This document shows positions 28,583 to 37,427 of a DNA stretch of 64,000 bases, one piece after another. How positions within the stretch are numbered: position 1 is the first letter of the stretch; every line of letters begins with the position of its first letter. This DNA is from Reichenbachiella agariperforans (lineage in GTDB: Bacteria; Bacteroidota; Bacteroidia; Cytophagales; Cyclobacteriaceae): positions 402,803 through 466,802 of the forward strand of contig NZ_FRAA01000001.1 in assembly GCF_900142205.1 (NCBI RefSeq), read 5' to 3'. Below the pieces are notes generated by a model. It searched no databases, was not told where the DNA came from, and was given only the letters and a program-made list of their open reading frames with translations. The position numbers were made by a program, and so were the translations under genes.

Positions 28583-28613
28583 AGCCATTATGTTTATCGT
28601 AATGGCTTTTTTT
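28583..28613 (+). terminator. Rho-independent terminator after the two-component operon
   Basis: The stem AGCCATTA/TAATGGCT with a nine-base loop is followed by seven T. It starts 25 bases after the response-regulator stop. This separates the nirBD-kinase-regulator unit from the nitrate reductase unit, which has its own promoter. Confidence 0.8.
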
Positions 28614-28634
28614 ATGTCATTTGACATAAAACAC

Positions 28635-28706
28635 TACGTAGTTGTAAACATATTTTATACGTATTAATACTTATTTTAAAAATGTAATTATGTATATTTG
28701 TACGTA
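28635..28706 (+). promoter_or_regulatory. Nitrate reductase promoter with TACGTA boxes and TAnnTTTG box
   Basis: TACGTA occurs at 28635, 28658 and 28701, with a near match TACTTA at 28668. The pair 28658/28668 has the same N4 spacing as the pair at 23510/23520 upstream of nirB. A -7-type box TATATTTG lies at 28693-28700, and no good -33 box is seen, which fits an activated promoter. Start of transcription would be near 28707, about 60 bases before the ATG. Confidence 0.6.
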
Positions 28707-28767
28707 TAAAAGAGGGAGTCATTAATCACTTCCTTCTATGAAACAGTAACTACTTATTCAAATTCAT

Positions 28768-31700
28768 ATGAGTTCTACTTTCACTAGCAGAAATATCACC
28801 AAAGCGAAAACTACTTGTTCATATTGTGGAGTCGGGTGTGGTATGGAAGTAAGCATAGACAAGAAAGGTAAAATAGAACTCGAAGGTATCGAGGACCATC
28901 CTGTCAACCGGGGAATGCTATGTTCGAAAGGGCGAAACTTGAACTATGTCGTTCAAGATCAATCTGACAGACTGCTACACCCTGAGATGAGATGGTCCAA
29001 GAACCACCCTTTGCAAAAAGTAGACTGGGACACGGCAATAGACCGTGCCGCAGCTGTTTTCAAAACATTCATAGAGAAACATGGGCCTGACTCAGTTGGT
29101 TTCTACGTATCTGGCCAGTGCCTAACCGAGGAGTACTACCTCGTAAACAAGCTAACCAAAGGTTATATAGGTACTAACAACGTAGACACCAACTCTCGAC
29201 TCTGCATGAGTTCGGCAGTGATGGGATATGTCAAGACACTAGGTGAAGACTCAGTACCTATCTCCTACGAGGATATAGAGATCGCAGACACCTTCTTGAT
29301 TGCTGGAGCAAATCCTGCATGGTGTCACCCCATCCTATTCAGACGAATAGAGCAACACAAAGAAAAGAACCCAGACACCAAAATCATTGTCATCGATCCA
29401 CGAGTCACAGACTCTTGTTCCTTGGCAGATCTTCACTTACAACTACGACCAGGCACTGACATCACACTGCTCCAAGCAATCGGTAGAGTATTGATTGAAA
29501 ATGGCAACATTGATTTGGACTTCATCCAAAATCATGCAGATGGTTTTGAAGCATACAAGGGCGAAGTATTCAACACGACGTTAGAGGATGCAGCACTGAT
29601 ATGCGATGTACCTGTAGATGACATCAAACTAGCAGCGCAGTATATCGGGAATGCCAAAGCCTATCTATCGATGTGGACGATGGGACTAAACCAAAGTACA
29701 CAGGGCGTCAACAACAACCTAGCACTCATCAATCTCAACCTCATCACAGGACACATTGGCAAGCCAGGCTCAGGCCCTTTTTCTCTCACAGGTCAACCCA
29801 ATGCCATGGGAGGACGAGAAGTAGGCGGTATGGCCTCTCTCCTAGCCGCTCATAGAAAACAAGCGAGCCCTGAAGACAGACAAGAAGTCGCTGATTTTTG
29901 GGGTGTAGATTCTGTTCCTGACAAACCTGGATTAACCGCCACACAGATGTTTGACGCACTGGACTCTGGCGAGCTCAAAGCCATCTGGATTATCTGCACC
30001 AACCCTTCGGTGAGCATGCCAGATGCCACACTAGTGGACAGAGCGATGAAAAAAGCCAAATTTGTCATCGTACAAGACATTTCGAGAAAGTCAGATACAG
30101 TGAAATATGCCGATCTAGTACTCCCCGCAGCAGGATGGTTGGAAAAAGAAGGTACCATGACCAACTCGGAGCGTAGAATCTCCTACCTGCCCAAAATGGT
30201 TGATGCACCTGGAGAGGCACTCCCTGACAATGAAATCCTACTTCGTTTTGCCAAGAAGATGGGATACAAAGGATTTGATTTTGAAAACACGGAGGTAATC
30301 TACCGTGAGCATTGTGCACTCACCAAAGGAACGAACATTGACATCTCTGGGCTCAACTACGACCGTCTAAAGAAAGAAGGATCTGTACAGTGGCCAGTAC
30401 CTAGCGAAGGACATCAAGGGACTCCACGACTATTCGAAGACAAACAATTTTACACGCCCAACAAAAAGGCACAGATACTTACCACTGGCGTATCCAACGA
30501 CGCAGACATGCTTTCTGAGGATTTCCCACTCATATTAACCACTGGCCGAATCAGAGATCAGTGGCACACCATGACGAGAACAGGCAAAGTCAGTAAACTC
30601 AACAAGCATATTGCCAAGCCTTATCTAGAGATTCATCCGAAAGATGCTGAAAAACGGGACATCACAGAAGGAACTCCCGTCGTAGTAACAGGTAGTCGCG
30701 GTGAAGTCAAAGTCACTGCTACGCTAACCGAAAAGATAAAACGTGGAGTCGTATTCCTACCTATGCACTGGGGCAAAATTCTCAATAGTGATTTTGGTCG
30801 AGCCAACAACCTAACCAACAAAGCATTTGACCCTATCTCAAAGCAACCTGGATTTAAGTATTCAGCAGTCCAAGTAGAGAAATTCGTCAAGGAAAAACAA
30901 AAAATCGTGATCGTCGGTGCAGGAGCAGCAACTTACCGCTTTCTCAACACCTACCGATCACTCAACGAAGAAGATGAAATCCATGTTTTCTCGAAAGAGG
31001 AATACCCATTCTATAACAGAGTACTCCTACCAGAGTACATCAACCAGCACAAGCAATGGGAAGATTTGTTAAAATTCAAGTACGGTGAACTCGAAGAGCT
31101 CAACGTCCACCTACATACCTCATGTAGCATTGACAAGATCAACCGAGAAGATAAAACAGTAATCGATCAGTTCGGTACAGAGCATGACTATGACATCCTG
31201 ATCATGGCGACTGGTTCAAGAGCATTCGTGCCACCTAACGTACCTATAGATAAGCCTGGTCTCTTCACCATGAGAGATAGAAAAAGTGCTGATGATCTCA
31301 AAGCATTCACAGGCAACCAAGGACATGTCATCATAGTAGGCGGTGGATTACTCGGGTTAGAACTCGCCTCTGCGCTACGCGAAATAGACATTGAAGTATC
31401 TATCATCCAGTTATCTGCCAGACTGATGGAGAGACAGCTAGACCCTATGGCTAGCACATTGCTGCGTGACCTTATGGAAGACATGGGCGTCAACGTCTAC
31501 ACCAATGATGAAGTACAGGGACTCCGTTCTTTCGAAACAGAAAAACGCGTAGAAGCTGACCTCAAAAGTGGCAAAACCCTACATGGCAATGCTGTAGTAT
31601 TTGCCATCGGCACACGTCCCAACTCAGAGATGGGGCGTGAAATCGGTCTCGAATGTGGACGTGGGATTTTGGTCAACGACTACTTACAGACCTCAGACCC

Positions 31701-32310
31701 TACGATCTATGCCATGGGTGAGATTGCGGAGTTTAACCGCACACTAAATGGTACTACCGCAGCAGCAGAGGACATGGCTGATATCTCCGCTCGACATATT
31801 TCGGGCAACCTCACCGCGATGTATCAGGGCACAGTATCTATGAATATCTTGAAATTTCCCGATTTGGATCTCTGCTCTATCGGTATGCCCGACCCTCCTC
31901 CTAGCATGAAAGATTTCGAAGAGATTCTATTCATAGATAAGTCTCAGAAGTACTACAAAAAGTGCATCATTCACAACGACAAGCTGGTCGGGGCGATATT
32001 GATGGGAGACAAATCTGAATTCGCTGAGTTCAAAGAACTCATCGAAAACAATGTAGAACTTTCCGATAAACGCAAAGAGCTGTTGCGTTCTGGTGATGCT
32101 GGAGAACCTATGCTCGGTAGTTTGGTCTGCTCATGCAACAATGTAGGGACTGGCAACCTCTCCTCTGCTATAGAAGGCGGATCTAGCACACTCATTGATG
32201 TATGTCAAGCGACAGGTGCAGGACTGGGGTGCGGCAGCTGCAAAGGTGAAATCCAACAAATGATCAAAGCACATCAAGCCAAAAAAATAGAAGAAACTAT
32301 AGAAGTGTAA
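28768..32310 (+). CDS. Assimilatory nitrate reductase: molybdopterin catalytic domain fused to FAD/NAD(P)H reductase and BFD [2Fe-2S] domain
   Basis: This 1180-residue cytosolic protein would reduce nitrate to nitrite. Residues 1-705 are a NasA-type molybdopterin oxidoreductase: [4Fe-4S] ligands C17, C20, C24 and C52, and C146 in NSRLCMSSAV as the likely Mo ligand. Residues 710-1110 are a NirB/NasC-like FAD reductase (KIVIVGAGAATYRF at about 710, second dinucleotide motif HVIIVGGGLLGLELA at about 853). Residues 1120-1165 are a BFD-like [2Fe-2S] domain (VCSCNN ... GCGSC). In Klebsiella the catalytic and FAD parts are separate proteins (NasA, NasC); here one chain carries both, so electrons could pass from NAD(P)H to nitrate within it. 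There is no Tat signal. It has its own promoter with TACGTA boxes. Confidence 0.93.
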   Translation: MSSTFTSRNITKAKTTCSYCGVGCGMEVSIDKKGKIELEGIEDHPVNRGMLCSKGRNLNYVVQDQSDRLLHPEMRWSKNHPLQKVDWDTAIDRAAAVFKTFIEKHGPDSVGFYVSGQCLTEEYYLVNKLTKGYIGTNNVDTNSRLCMSSAVMGYVKTLGEDSVPISYEDIEIADTFLIAGANPAWCHPILFRRIEQHKEKNPDTKIIVIDPRVTDSCSLADLHLQLRPGTDITLLQAIGRVLIENGNIDLDFIQNHADGFEAYKGEVFNTTLEDAALICDVPVDDIKLAAQYIGNAKAYLSMWTMGLNQSTQGVNNNLALINLNLITGHIGKPGSGPFSLTGQPNAMGGREVGGMASLLAAHRKQASPEDRQEVADFWGVDSVPDKPGLTATQMFDALDSGELKAIWIICTNPSVSMPDATLVDRAMKKAKFVIVQDISRKSDTVKYADLVLPAAGWLEKEGTMTNSERRISYLPKMVDAPGEALPDNEILLRFAKKMGYKGFDFENTEVIYREHCALTKGTNIDISGLNYDRLKKEGSVQWPVPSEGHQGTPRLFEDKQFYTPNKKAQILTTGVSNDADMLSEDFPLILTTGRIRDQWHTMTRTGKVSKLNKHIAKPYLEIHPKDAEKRDITEGTPVVVTGSRGEVKVTATLTEKIKRGVVFLPMHWGKILNSDFGRANNLTNKAFDPISKQPGFKYSAVQVEKFVKEKQKIVIVGAGAATYRFLNTYRSLNEEDEIHVFSKEEYPFYNRVLLPEYINQHKQWEDLLKFKYGELEELNVHLHTSCSIDKINREDKTVIDQFGTEHDYDILIMATGSRAFVPPNVPIDKPGLFTMRDRKSADDLKAFTGNQGHVIIVGGGLLGLELASALREIDIEVSIIQLSARLMERQLDPMASTLLRDLMEDMGVNVYTNDEVQGLRSFETEKRVEADLKSGKTLHGNAVVFAIGTRPNSEMGREIGLECGRGILVNDYLQTSDPTIYAMGEIAEFNRTLNGTTAAAEDMADISARHISGNLTAMYQGTVSMNILKFPDLDLCSIGMPDPPPSMKDFEEILFIDKSQKYYKKCIIHNDKLVGAILMGDKSEFAEFKELIENNVELSDKRKELLRSGDAGEPMLGSLVCSCNNVGTGNLSSAIEGGSSTLIDVCQATGAGLGCGSCKGEIQQMIKAHQAKKIEETIEV

Positions 32311-32316
32311 AAAAAT

Positions 32317-32386
32317 TGTCAAACCCTGTTCGAAGTGAATCTGCCATTTTGTGTCCTCAAAAAGAATTCACTTCGTTCAGAATGAC
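32317..32386. repeat. Imperfect inverted repeat (REP-like) after the nitrate reductase gene
   Basis: CTGTTCGAAGTGAAT (32326-32340) and ATTCACTTCGTTCAG (32366-32380) pair at 13 of 15 positions, flanked by TGTC and TGACA arms. It starts 7 bases after the stop codon and could stabilise or end the transcript. It resembles the dispersed palindrome at 20491 in layout but not in core sequence. Confidence 0.65.
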
Positions 32387-32435
32387 ATTTGAAATTACTT
32401 TATACTTTTGAGAAAACATTGAATAGTTAACTGCA

Positions 32436-33854
32436 ATGAAGAAAAAGGATTTGGTTAGGGTATTTGTGAAGGGGGGAGTTCTGTCGACAGGTGATTTCCT
32501 AAAAATCATCAACACCGCACAAAAGTTAGGTAGTGAACATATCCATCTGGGCTCTCGTCAAGACATACTTTTCCCTGTCAAGGAACAGTACAAAGACAAC
32601 CTCGATGAGACCTTTGAACAAATCCAGACGGAGTACCAAATCAATGAATTTACCCACCAAAACATTCTTAGTTCATACGTGGCATTAGACATCATGCCGC
32701 ATCGGGTTTGGCTAGTCCCTCACGTATTTCACTACATTCTAGACAGTATACAAGTCAAATCCCCCTACAGAATCAACATCGTAGATCCACTGCAAAGCAT
32801 GGTCCCACTGTTTACAGGGAACATAAATTTCATTGCCACCAAACAGGATAACTACTGGTATCTATATCTACGATTTAAAACAACCAATAATGAGCCCATT
32901 GCTTATTCTAAAATCATCTATGGCTATGAACTACATAAAGTAGTAACTCTGATCTCTGAGATGAAAGTCGAGGAAAACCAGTTGAGTGCTGAGGATATAT
33001 TCGAAGCAATCGACCAACTGGACCTCACCAAACAGAATGTAGTAGAAGAACTACAATATCCAAAAGCATACTTCCCCTACTACGAAGGACTGAACCGTGA
33101 ACCTGGCGGCACTTATTGGTTAGGACTCTACTGGAGGAATAACAAATTCTCCATTAATATCCTAAGAGATATCTGTCAGCGTTGCCTCGACACAAACGTG
33201 GGCCGTGTGAGCCTGACTCCATGGAAAGCCTTTATCATCCAAGGGATACGTGCGGAGCATATCATCGGCTGGGAAAAACTCATGGGTAAGTCTGGCATGA
33301 ATCTACGGCACTCATCACTAGAACTCAACTGGCACTTACCTGTGATGCATGAGGAGTGCCTGCAACTAAAGAACAGCCTTGTCAGAGCACTAGATCAACA
33401 AGATATCAGTACATCAGGTCTGACTTTTTCGATCAAACCAAACGACGATATACACCTATTTACTTCCGTGGTAATAGAGTTTGATGAAGCACAAAATATC
33501 AACGACAGACTATACAACATCCTATACTCCACGGATTTTAATCCAAATGCTGGCGAATATCAAACCTATGTAGCAGGTGCTACACGAGAGGTACTTCCCG
33601 CACTACTTATCGAACTGAGTCACCTCTACTACGAACAACTCGAAGAGCTACCTGTCAAGAAGAATACCAAGACCTCTGATTCAAAAGGCAAGCAATCAGT
33701 GAAACATCAGTGTAGTAGCTGTATGACTATCTATGACGAAACCTATGGGGATGATGCTGCAGATATTGCTGAAGGCACACACTTTGAGGATTTGCCAGAA
33801 AGTTATCTATGTCCAACCTGTGGAGATAGAAAATCAAGCTATCAGAGACTGTAG
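32436..33854 (+). CDS. Sulfite/nitrite-reductase-like protein lacking siroheme ligands, with C-terminal rubredoxin domain
   Basis: This protein has 472 residues. The N-terminal 70 residues (GGVLSTGDFLKIINTAQKLG; LGSRQDILFPV) and a second unit near 250 (GRVSLTPWKAFIIQGI) match the ferredoxin-like half domains of nitrite/sulfite reductases, and the region between (DPLQSMVPLFTGNINFIATK) matches their alpha/beta part. The Cys-x5-Cys and Cys-x3-Cys siroheme/[4Fe-4S] ligand motifs seen in the neighbouring NirB are absent; only CQRC occurs nearby. The last 50 residues are a rubredoxin (CSSC ... CPTC). I infer an electron-transfer or accessory protein for the nitrate reductase upstream, not a catalytic reductase. 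The spacing of 125 bases holds a hairpin but no clear terminator. Confidence 0.8.
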   Translation: MKKKDLVRVFVKGGVLSTGDFLKIINTAQKLGSEHIHLGSRQDILFPVKEQYKDNLDETFEQIQTEYQINEFTHQNILSSYVALDIMPHRVWLVPHVFHYILDSIQVKSPYRINIVDPLQSMVPLFTGNINFIATKQDNYWYLYLRFKTTNNEPIAYSKIIYGYELHKVVTLISEMKVEENQLSAEDIFEAIDQLDLTKQNVVEELQYPKAYFPYYEGLNREPGGTYWLGLYWRNNKFSINILRDICQRCLDTNVGRVSLTPWKAFIIQGIRAEHIIGWEKLMGKSGMNLRHSSLELNWHLPVMHEECLQLKNSLVRALDQQDISTSGLTFSIKPNDDIHLFTSVVIEFDEAQNINDRLYNILYSTDFNPNAGEYQTYVAGATREVLPALLIELSHLYYEQLEELPVKKNTKTSDSKGKQSVKHQCSSCMTIYDETYGDDAADIAEGTHFEDLPESYLCPTCGDRKSSYQRL

Positions 33855-33885
33855 ATAGACTCTAAAATATGCGAAGCAAAAAAAT

Positions 33886-34887
33886 TCACTCATCACTAGA
33901 CAAGTCCTGCTGTACAAACCAATCCATATAAGAGGCAACAGCAGTAAAGGCATCAAACTCACCTTTATCTAATCTAGTGAAGTAGGCTACCATCTGTCCC
34001 TGAACTTTGGGATGTTTGAGAAGAAAAGCCTTCATACCATCTTGCACAGTTGTTCGAAAGAATATTTCGCGCTGTGCTCCTCTAAGTTGAGCCAAACGAC
34101 CGCTTTTCATCCATTTGAGATGCCGCTGTTCTATATCGGCATATACTTCTTTGATCCCAGAATGCGCTATGGCAGAGCAGACCATCACCATCGGTGAATC
34201 CCCCTCTTCCTGAGTTGGCAGATAATGTAAAGCTTCGATCAACTGCCTTTTGGTGAGTTCTGCAGCATGAATAAGCTCTCCATCGCATTTATTAACCGCT
34301 ATGCCGTTCGCCATCTCCATTACTCCTTTTTTTATCCCCTGTAGTTCATCCCCAGCGGCAGGTTGTGCAAGGAGCAAAAAGTAATCGACCATATTTCGAA
34401 CGACGAATTCTGACTGCCCTACTCCCACCGTCTCTATGATGATGTAATCAAACCCCGCCGCTTCACAGAGCAAAATACTTTTGTATGTGCTGGGATTAAC
34501 ACCACCTGCATAACTCAAAGAGGCACTCGGACGGATATAAACATCTGGATGTACCGTCAGGGATAGCATACGTGTCTTATCCCCCAAAATACTACCGCCG
34601 CTCTCTGGACTACTCGGGTCTACAGCCAAAATAGCCAATCTATGCCCAGCATCTATGACCTCCCGTCCAAAAGCTTCTATAAAGGTACTCTTTCCTACTC
34701 CAGGCGCCCCTGTGATCCCTAACCGTACTGCTGACATATCCTTCATGGAGAGTTGGGACAAAATATCGTTGGCTAATTTCTCATCCTGAGTGACCTTACT
34801 CTCTACGATAGATATGGCTCGAGAGAGTGCGTTTCTGTCACCCTCTCGGATCGCTCCCACATAATATGATGCCGTCTTTCTTTTCAT
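33886..34887 (-). CDS. meaB: Methylmalonyl-CoA mutase-associated GTPase MeaB
   Basis: This 333-residue cytosolic G protein of the MeaB/ArgK family has Walker A in GITGAPGVGKSTFIEAFG (about 58-75), the family segment LAVDPSSPESGGSILGDKTRM (written in the literature as the switch region), ETVGVGQSE as Walker B/switch II, and NKCDG as the base-specificity motif. MeaB protects and helps to load adenosylcobalamin into methylmalonyl-CoA mutase. The mutase genes are not in the window. It is convergent with the rubredoxin gene, with 31 bases between stops. Confidence 0.93.
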   Translation of the reverse strand: MKRKTASYYVGAIREGDRNALSRAISIVESKVTQDEKLANDILSQLSMKDMSAVRLGITGAPGVGKSTFIEAFGREVIDAGHRLAILAVDPSSPESGGSILGDKTRMLSLTVHPDVYIRPSASLSYAGGVNPSTYKSILLCEAAGFDYIIIETVGVGQSEFVVRNMVDYFLLLAQPAAGDELQGIKKGVMEMANGIAVNKCDGELIHAAELTKRQLIEALHYLPTQEEGDSPMVMVCSAIAHSGIKEVYADIEQRHLKWMKSGRLAQLRGAQREIFFRTTVQDGMKAFLLKHPKVQGQMVAYFTRLDKGEFDAFTAVASYMDWFVQQDLSSDE

Positions 34888-35123
34888 CTCTCGAAATTTA
34901 GTCTTAAAGTTAAACTTCCACTCGTACTACAATGACCATTGCTTAGTAGATTATTTTTTCTTCTCCATGGAATCATTATGTTTATAGCTTGAATACTATT
35001 GTTCATCGAGAAAAAAACAAGTCAGCACGTTTATTTACATCTTATCCCTAATTTTACAGTTGTTGGTTACTATTGTCGCTGAAGACATATCAACAAACGA
35101 TCATAACCTTAATCAAATCTAGA

Positions 35124-36368
35124 ATGTTCAAAAAATTCTGGCTCGACACCATTTATGCCTTAGCCTTTATCCTAGTCCTAGCGTTCATCGTTACGCAAGC
35201 CTTCGCTTTCAAAATCTTTGACGTGTTTGATCCTATAGGAGATGCCTTCAAAGACATGGAGAGTACAGACATTGTGTTTTCGCAACTACGAGAAGACCCA
35301 CTAGCAGAAGAAGATTTGATTCTGGTCAACATTGGTAATCTTAACCGTCAAGGGATCGCTGACTTGGTCAACATTATCAATGCAGCAGAGCCAAGAGTTA
35401 TTGGCATGGATATGTTTTTTCCAGAACTAAAACCTGACACCCTTGGGGATTTAGCTTTGTCCTATGCTTTTTCCCAAGTAGAAAACCTAGTCTTGGTGAG
35501 TAAGCTCGAACAGCCTAACGATAACAACACGTTTGACTCACTGGCACTATCTCATGAAATTTTTAGTCAGTATGGAGAATCCGCCTTTGCCAACTTCATA
35601 ACAGGTGCTGCGGATCAAGATGACATCAAAGTATGTAGAACATTCGCTCCGAAAGAATATGCCAATGATGAGCTACAATACGCCCTATCTGTAAAACTGT
35701 CCTACTATATGGACTCAGTCAAGACCATGAACTTCCTCGAGCGTAACAAAGAAGTAGAAGTCATCAACTACCGAGGCAACATCTTTGATTATGGCGCAAC
35801 GGAAGCACCCATAACTTACTTTGCACTGGATTGGTATCAAGTGTACGATGGACAGTTTGCTCCAGAACTCATCAAAGACAAATGCGTTCTCTTTTGCTTC
35901 TTGGGCAGTGAACTCGGAGACCGAAAGGCATTGGAGGACAAATATTTTACACCGCTTAACGCCAACTATGCAGGTAAAGGACATGCAGATATGTTTGGAG
36001 GAGTCGTTCATGCCAATGCCATGTCTATGATACTCTCAGAGGACTATGTGGATCAACTAGGTGATAACATCACCTACATTATAGCCATCATTTTACTCTA
36101 CATCAATGTTGTATTGTTTGTCTTCATTTATAAAGTCATGCCAAAATGGTATGATGGATTAACTAAACTTATACAATTAATAGAAGCTTCTACGTTATTC
36201 ACTTTAGGATTGATACTGTTTAATAGCTATAGCTTTAAGGTCGATACGACTTGGATGATATTAGGAGTACTAATCGCCGGAGATGCATTAGAAGTGTACT
36301 TCGGAGTTGTTAAAAATCTTTTCACAAAAGAAGGACGAAAGGAATTAACACAAGTAAAGAAATTGTAA
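35124..36368 (+). CDS. CHASE2-domain membrane protein without cytoplasmic output domain
   Basis: From the ATG at 35124 the protein has 414 residues; an in-frame TTG at 35073 would add 17. One transmembrane helix lies at about 8-30 (ALAFILVLAFIVTQAFAF), then a large extracytoplasmic CHASE2 domain to about 330 (DLILVNIGNLNRQGIADLVN, RVIGMDMFFPE, VINYRGN, GVVHANAMSMILS). Two or three C-terminal membrane helices follow and only a short basic tail. CHASE2 is normally the sensor part of adenylate cyclases, kinases or phosphatases; here nothing follows it. The next two genes encode paralogous secreted proteins and start 28 bases downstream, so the protein may act as a membrane anchor or sensor for them. 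Confidence 0.85.
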   Translation: MFKKFWLDTIYALAFILVLAFIVTQAFAFKIFDVFDPIGDAFKDMESTDIVFSQLREDPLAEEDLILVNIGNLNRQGIADLVNIINAAEPRVIGMDMFFPELKPDTLGDLALSYAFSQVENLVLVSKLEQPNDNNTFDSLALSHEIFSQYGESAFANFITGAADQDDIKVCRTFAPKEYANDELQYALSVKLSYYMDSVKTMNFLERNKEVEVINYRGNIFDYGATEAPITYFALDWYQVYDGQFAPELIKDKCVLFCFLGSELGDRKALEDKYFTPLNANYAGKGHADMFGGVVHANAMSMILSEDYVDQLGDNITYIIAIILLYINVVLFVFIYKVMPKWYDGLTKLIQLIEASTLFTLGLILFNSYSFKVDTTWMILGVLIAGDALEVYFGVVKNLFTKEGRKELTQVKKL

Positions 36369-36396
36369 ATTTGAAAATTCATTAATACATTATATC

Positions 36397-37317
36397 ATGA
36401 GAAACAAACTAATATTTTCAACTCTTTTGATATTCTTGCTAGTCAATACCAGCTTCGGACAAGGATTCGTATTTAGAGTATTAGCCAGTAAGGGTGCCAA
36501 TCAAGTAAAAAAGGCCAGTGGAGAGACTACCCCTCTCAAAACAGGGGCAACACTGATGAGTGGTGATGAGCTGATTGCAGCAAATGGTGCTTACATAGGA
36601 TTGATGCACAAAACAGGTAGAACCATAGAAGTAAGAAACTCTGGTGTTACTAAAATCACAGACTTAGAATCCAAATTAGCCAAATCACAAAGCGATGTAG
36701 CAAACAAATACGCGCAATTCGTGATGAATAAAATGAACGAAGACGATGGTGATGTCAATAGCAACTATCGTCAAAACATGAAAGCAACTGGTGCGGTCAC
36801 TAGAGCAGCTAGTGACGGATCACTGAAAGTCATGTTACCAAGTTCTGTCGACATTCTAAACCCAAATGCCATCATAAGATGGACTCAGGCTCCAGATGTA
36901 GAAAACCCACAGTATGTGGTTAGCATCAAGAATATTTTTGATGAAGAAATCTACAAAGCAGAAACGGAAGACACTAGTCTAGCAATCAACTTTGATGATG
37001 AAAACCTATCAAGTGAAAGACTGGTTATTCTGAGCGTAAAGGTGAAAGATCAAATGGATTTGGTATCTGGAGACTATGGAATCAAAAGAATCTCTGCTGA
37101 TGACGCTTCGGCTATCAATGAAAATTTAGAAGCTTTAAAATCTGCAGTTCCAGATGATTCACCGCTTAATAAGCTCATCTTCGCATCGTTCTATGAAGAA
37201 AACAATCTTATCTTGGATGCTTTGACACAGTACGAAGAAGCAATTGAATTGTCCCCAGAAGTTGATGACTTCAAGATGATTTATGATGACTTCTTAATCA
37301 AAAACGGATTACAATAA
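36397..37317 (+). CDS. Secreted FecR-like/TPR-like protein, paralogue 1 of the CHASE2 module
   Basis: This 306-residue protein has a signal peptide ending at NTSFGQ (residue 22). Residues 24-95 form a FecR-like beta domain (TGATLMSGDELIAANGAYIGLMH in parts). A spacer follows, then an Ig/Fn3-like stretch at about 150-215 (NAIIRWTQAP; SIKNIFDEEIYKAET). A helical TPR-like end follows from about 240 (DSPLNKLIFASFYEENN; ALTQYEEAIELSPEVDD). It aligns along its whole length with the next gene product. The function is unknown; periplasmic location is likely. A TAAATTTG box (TAnnTTTG) overlaps the CHASE2 stop at 36366 and could be a promoter, and a terminator follows the gene. Confidence 0.78.
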   Translation: MRNKLIFSTLLIFLLVNTSFGQGFVFRVLASKGANQVKKASGETTPLKTGATLMSGDELIAANGAYIGLMHKTGRTIEVRNSGVTKITDLESKLAKSQSDVANKYAQFVMNKMNEDDGDVNSNYRQNMKATGAVTRAASDGSLKVMLPSSVDILNPNAIIRWTQAPDVENPQYVVSIKNIFDEEIYKAETEDTSLAINFDDENLSSERLVILSVKVKDQMDLVSGDYGIKRISADDASAINENLEALKSAVPDDSPLNKLIFASFYEENNLILDALTQYEEAIELSPEVDDFKMIYDDFLIKNGLQ

Positions 37318-37343
37318 GACACAAGAGAAAAATTAATGAATTG

Positions 37344-37372
37344 AACCGCATCTTATGATGCGGTTTTTTTTG
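37344..37372 (+). terminator. Rho-independent terminator between the two paralogues
   Basis: The stem AACCGCATC/GATGCGGTT with a TTAT loop is followed by eight T in all. It lies 27 bases after the stop of paralogue 1, so paralogue 2 probably has its own promoter or is made at a lower level by read-through. Confidence 0.9.
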
Positions 37373-37427
37373 CTCTTTTCTTATTGTGGATTACATTTAA
37401 TTAGTAATTCGTTACTCCAGCTAAAAT

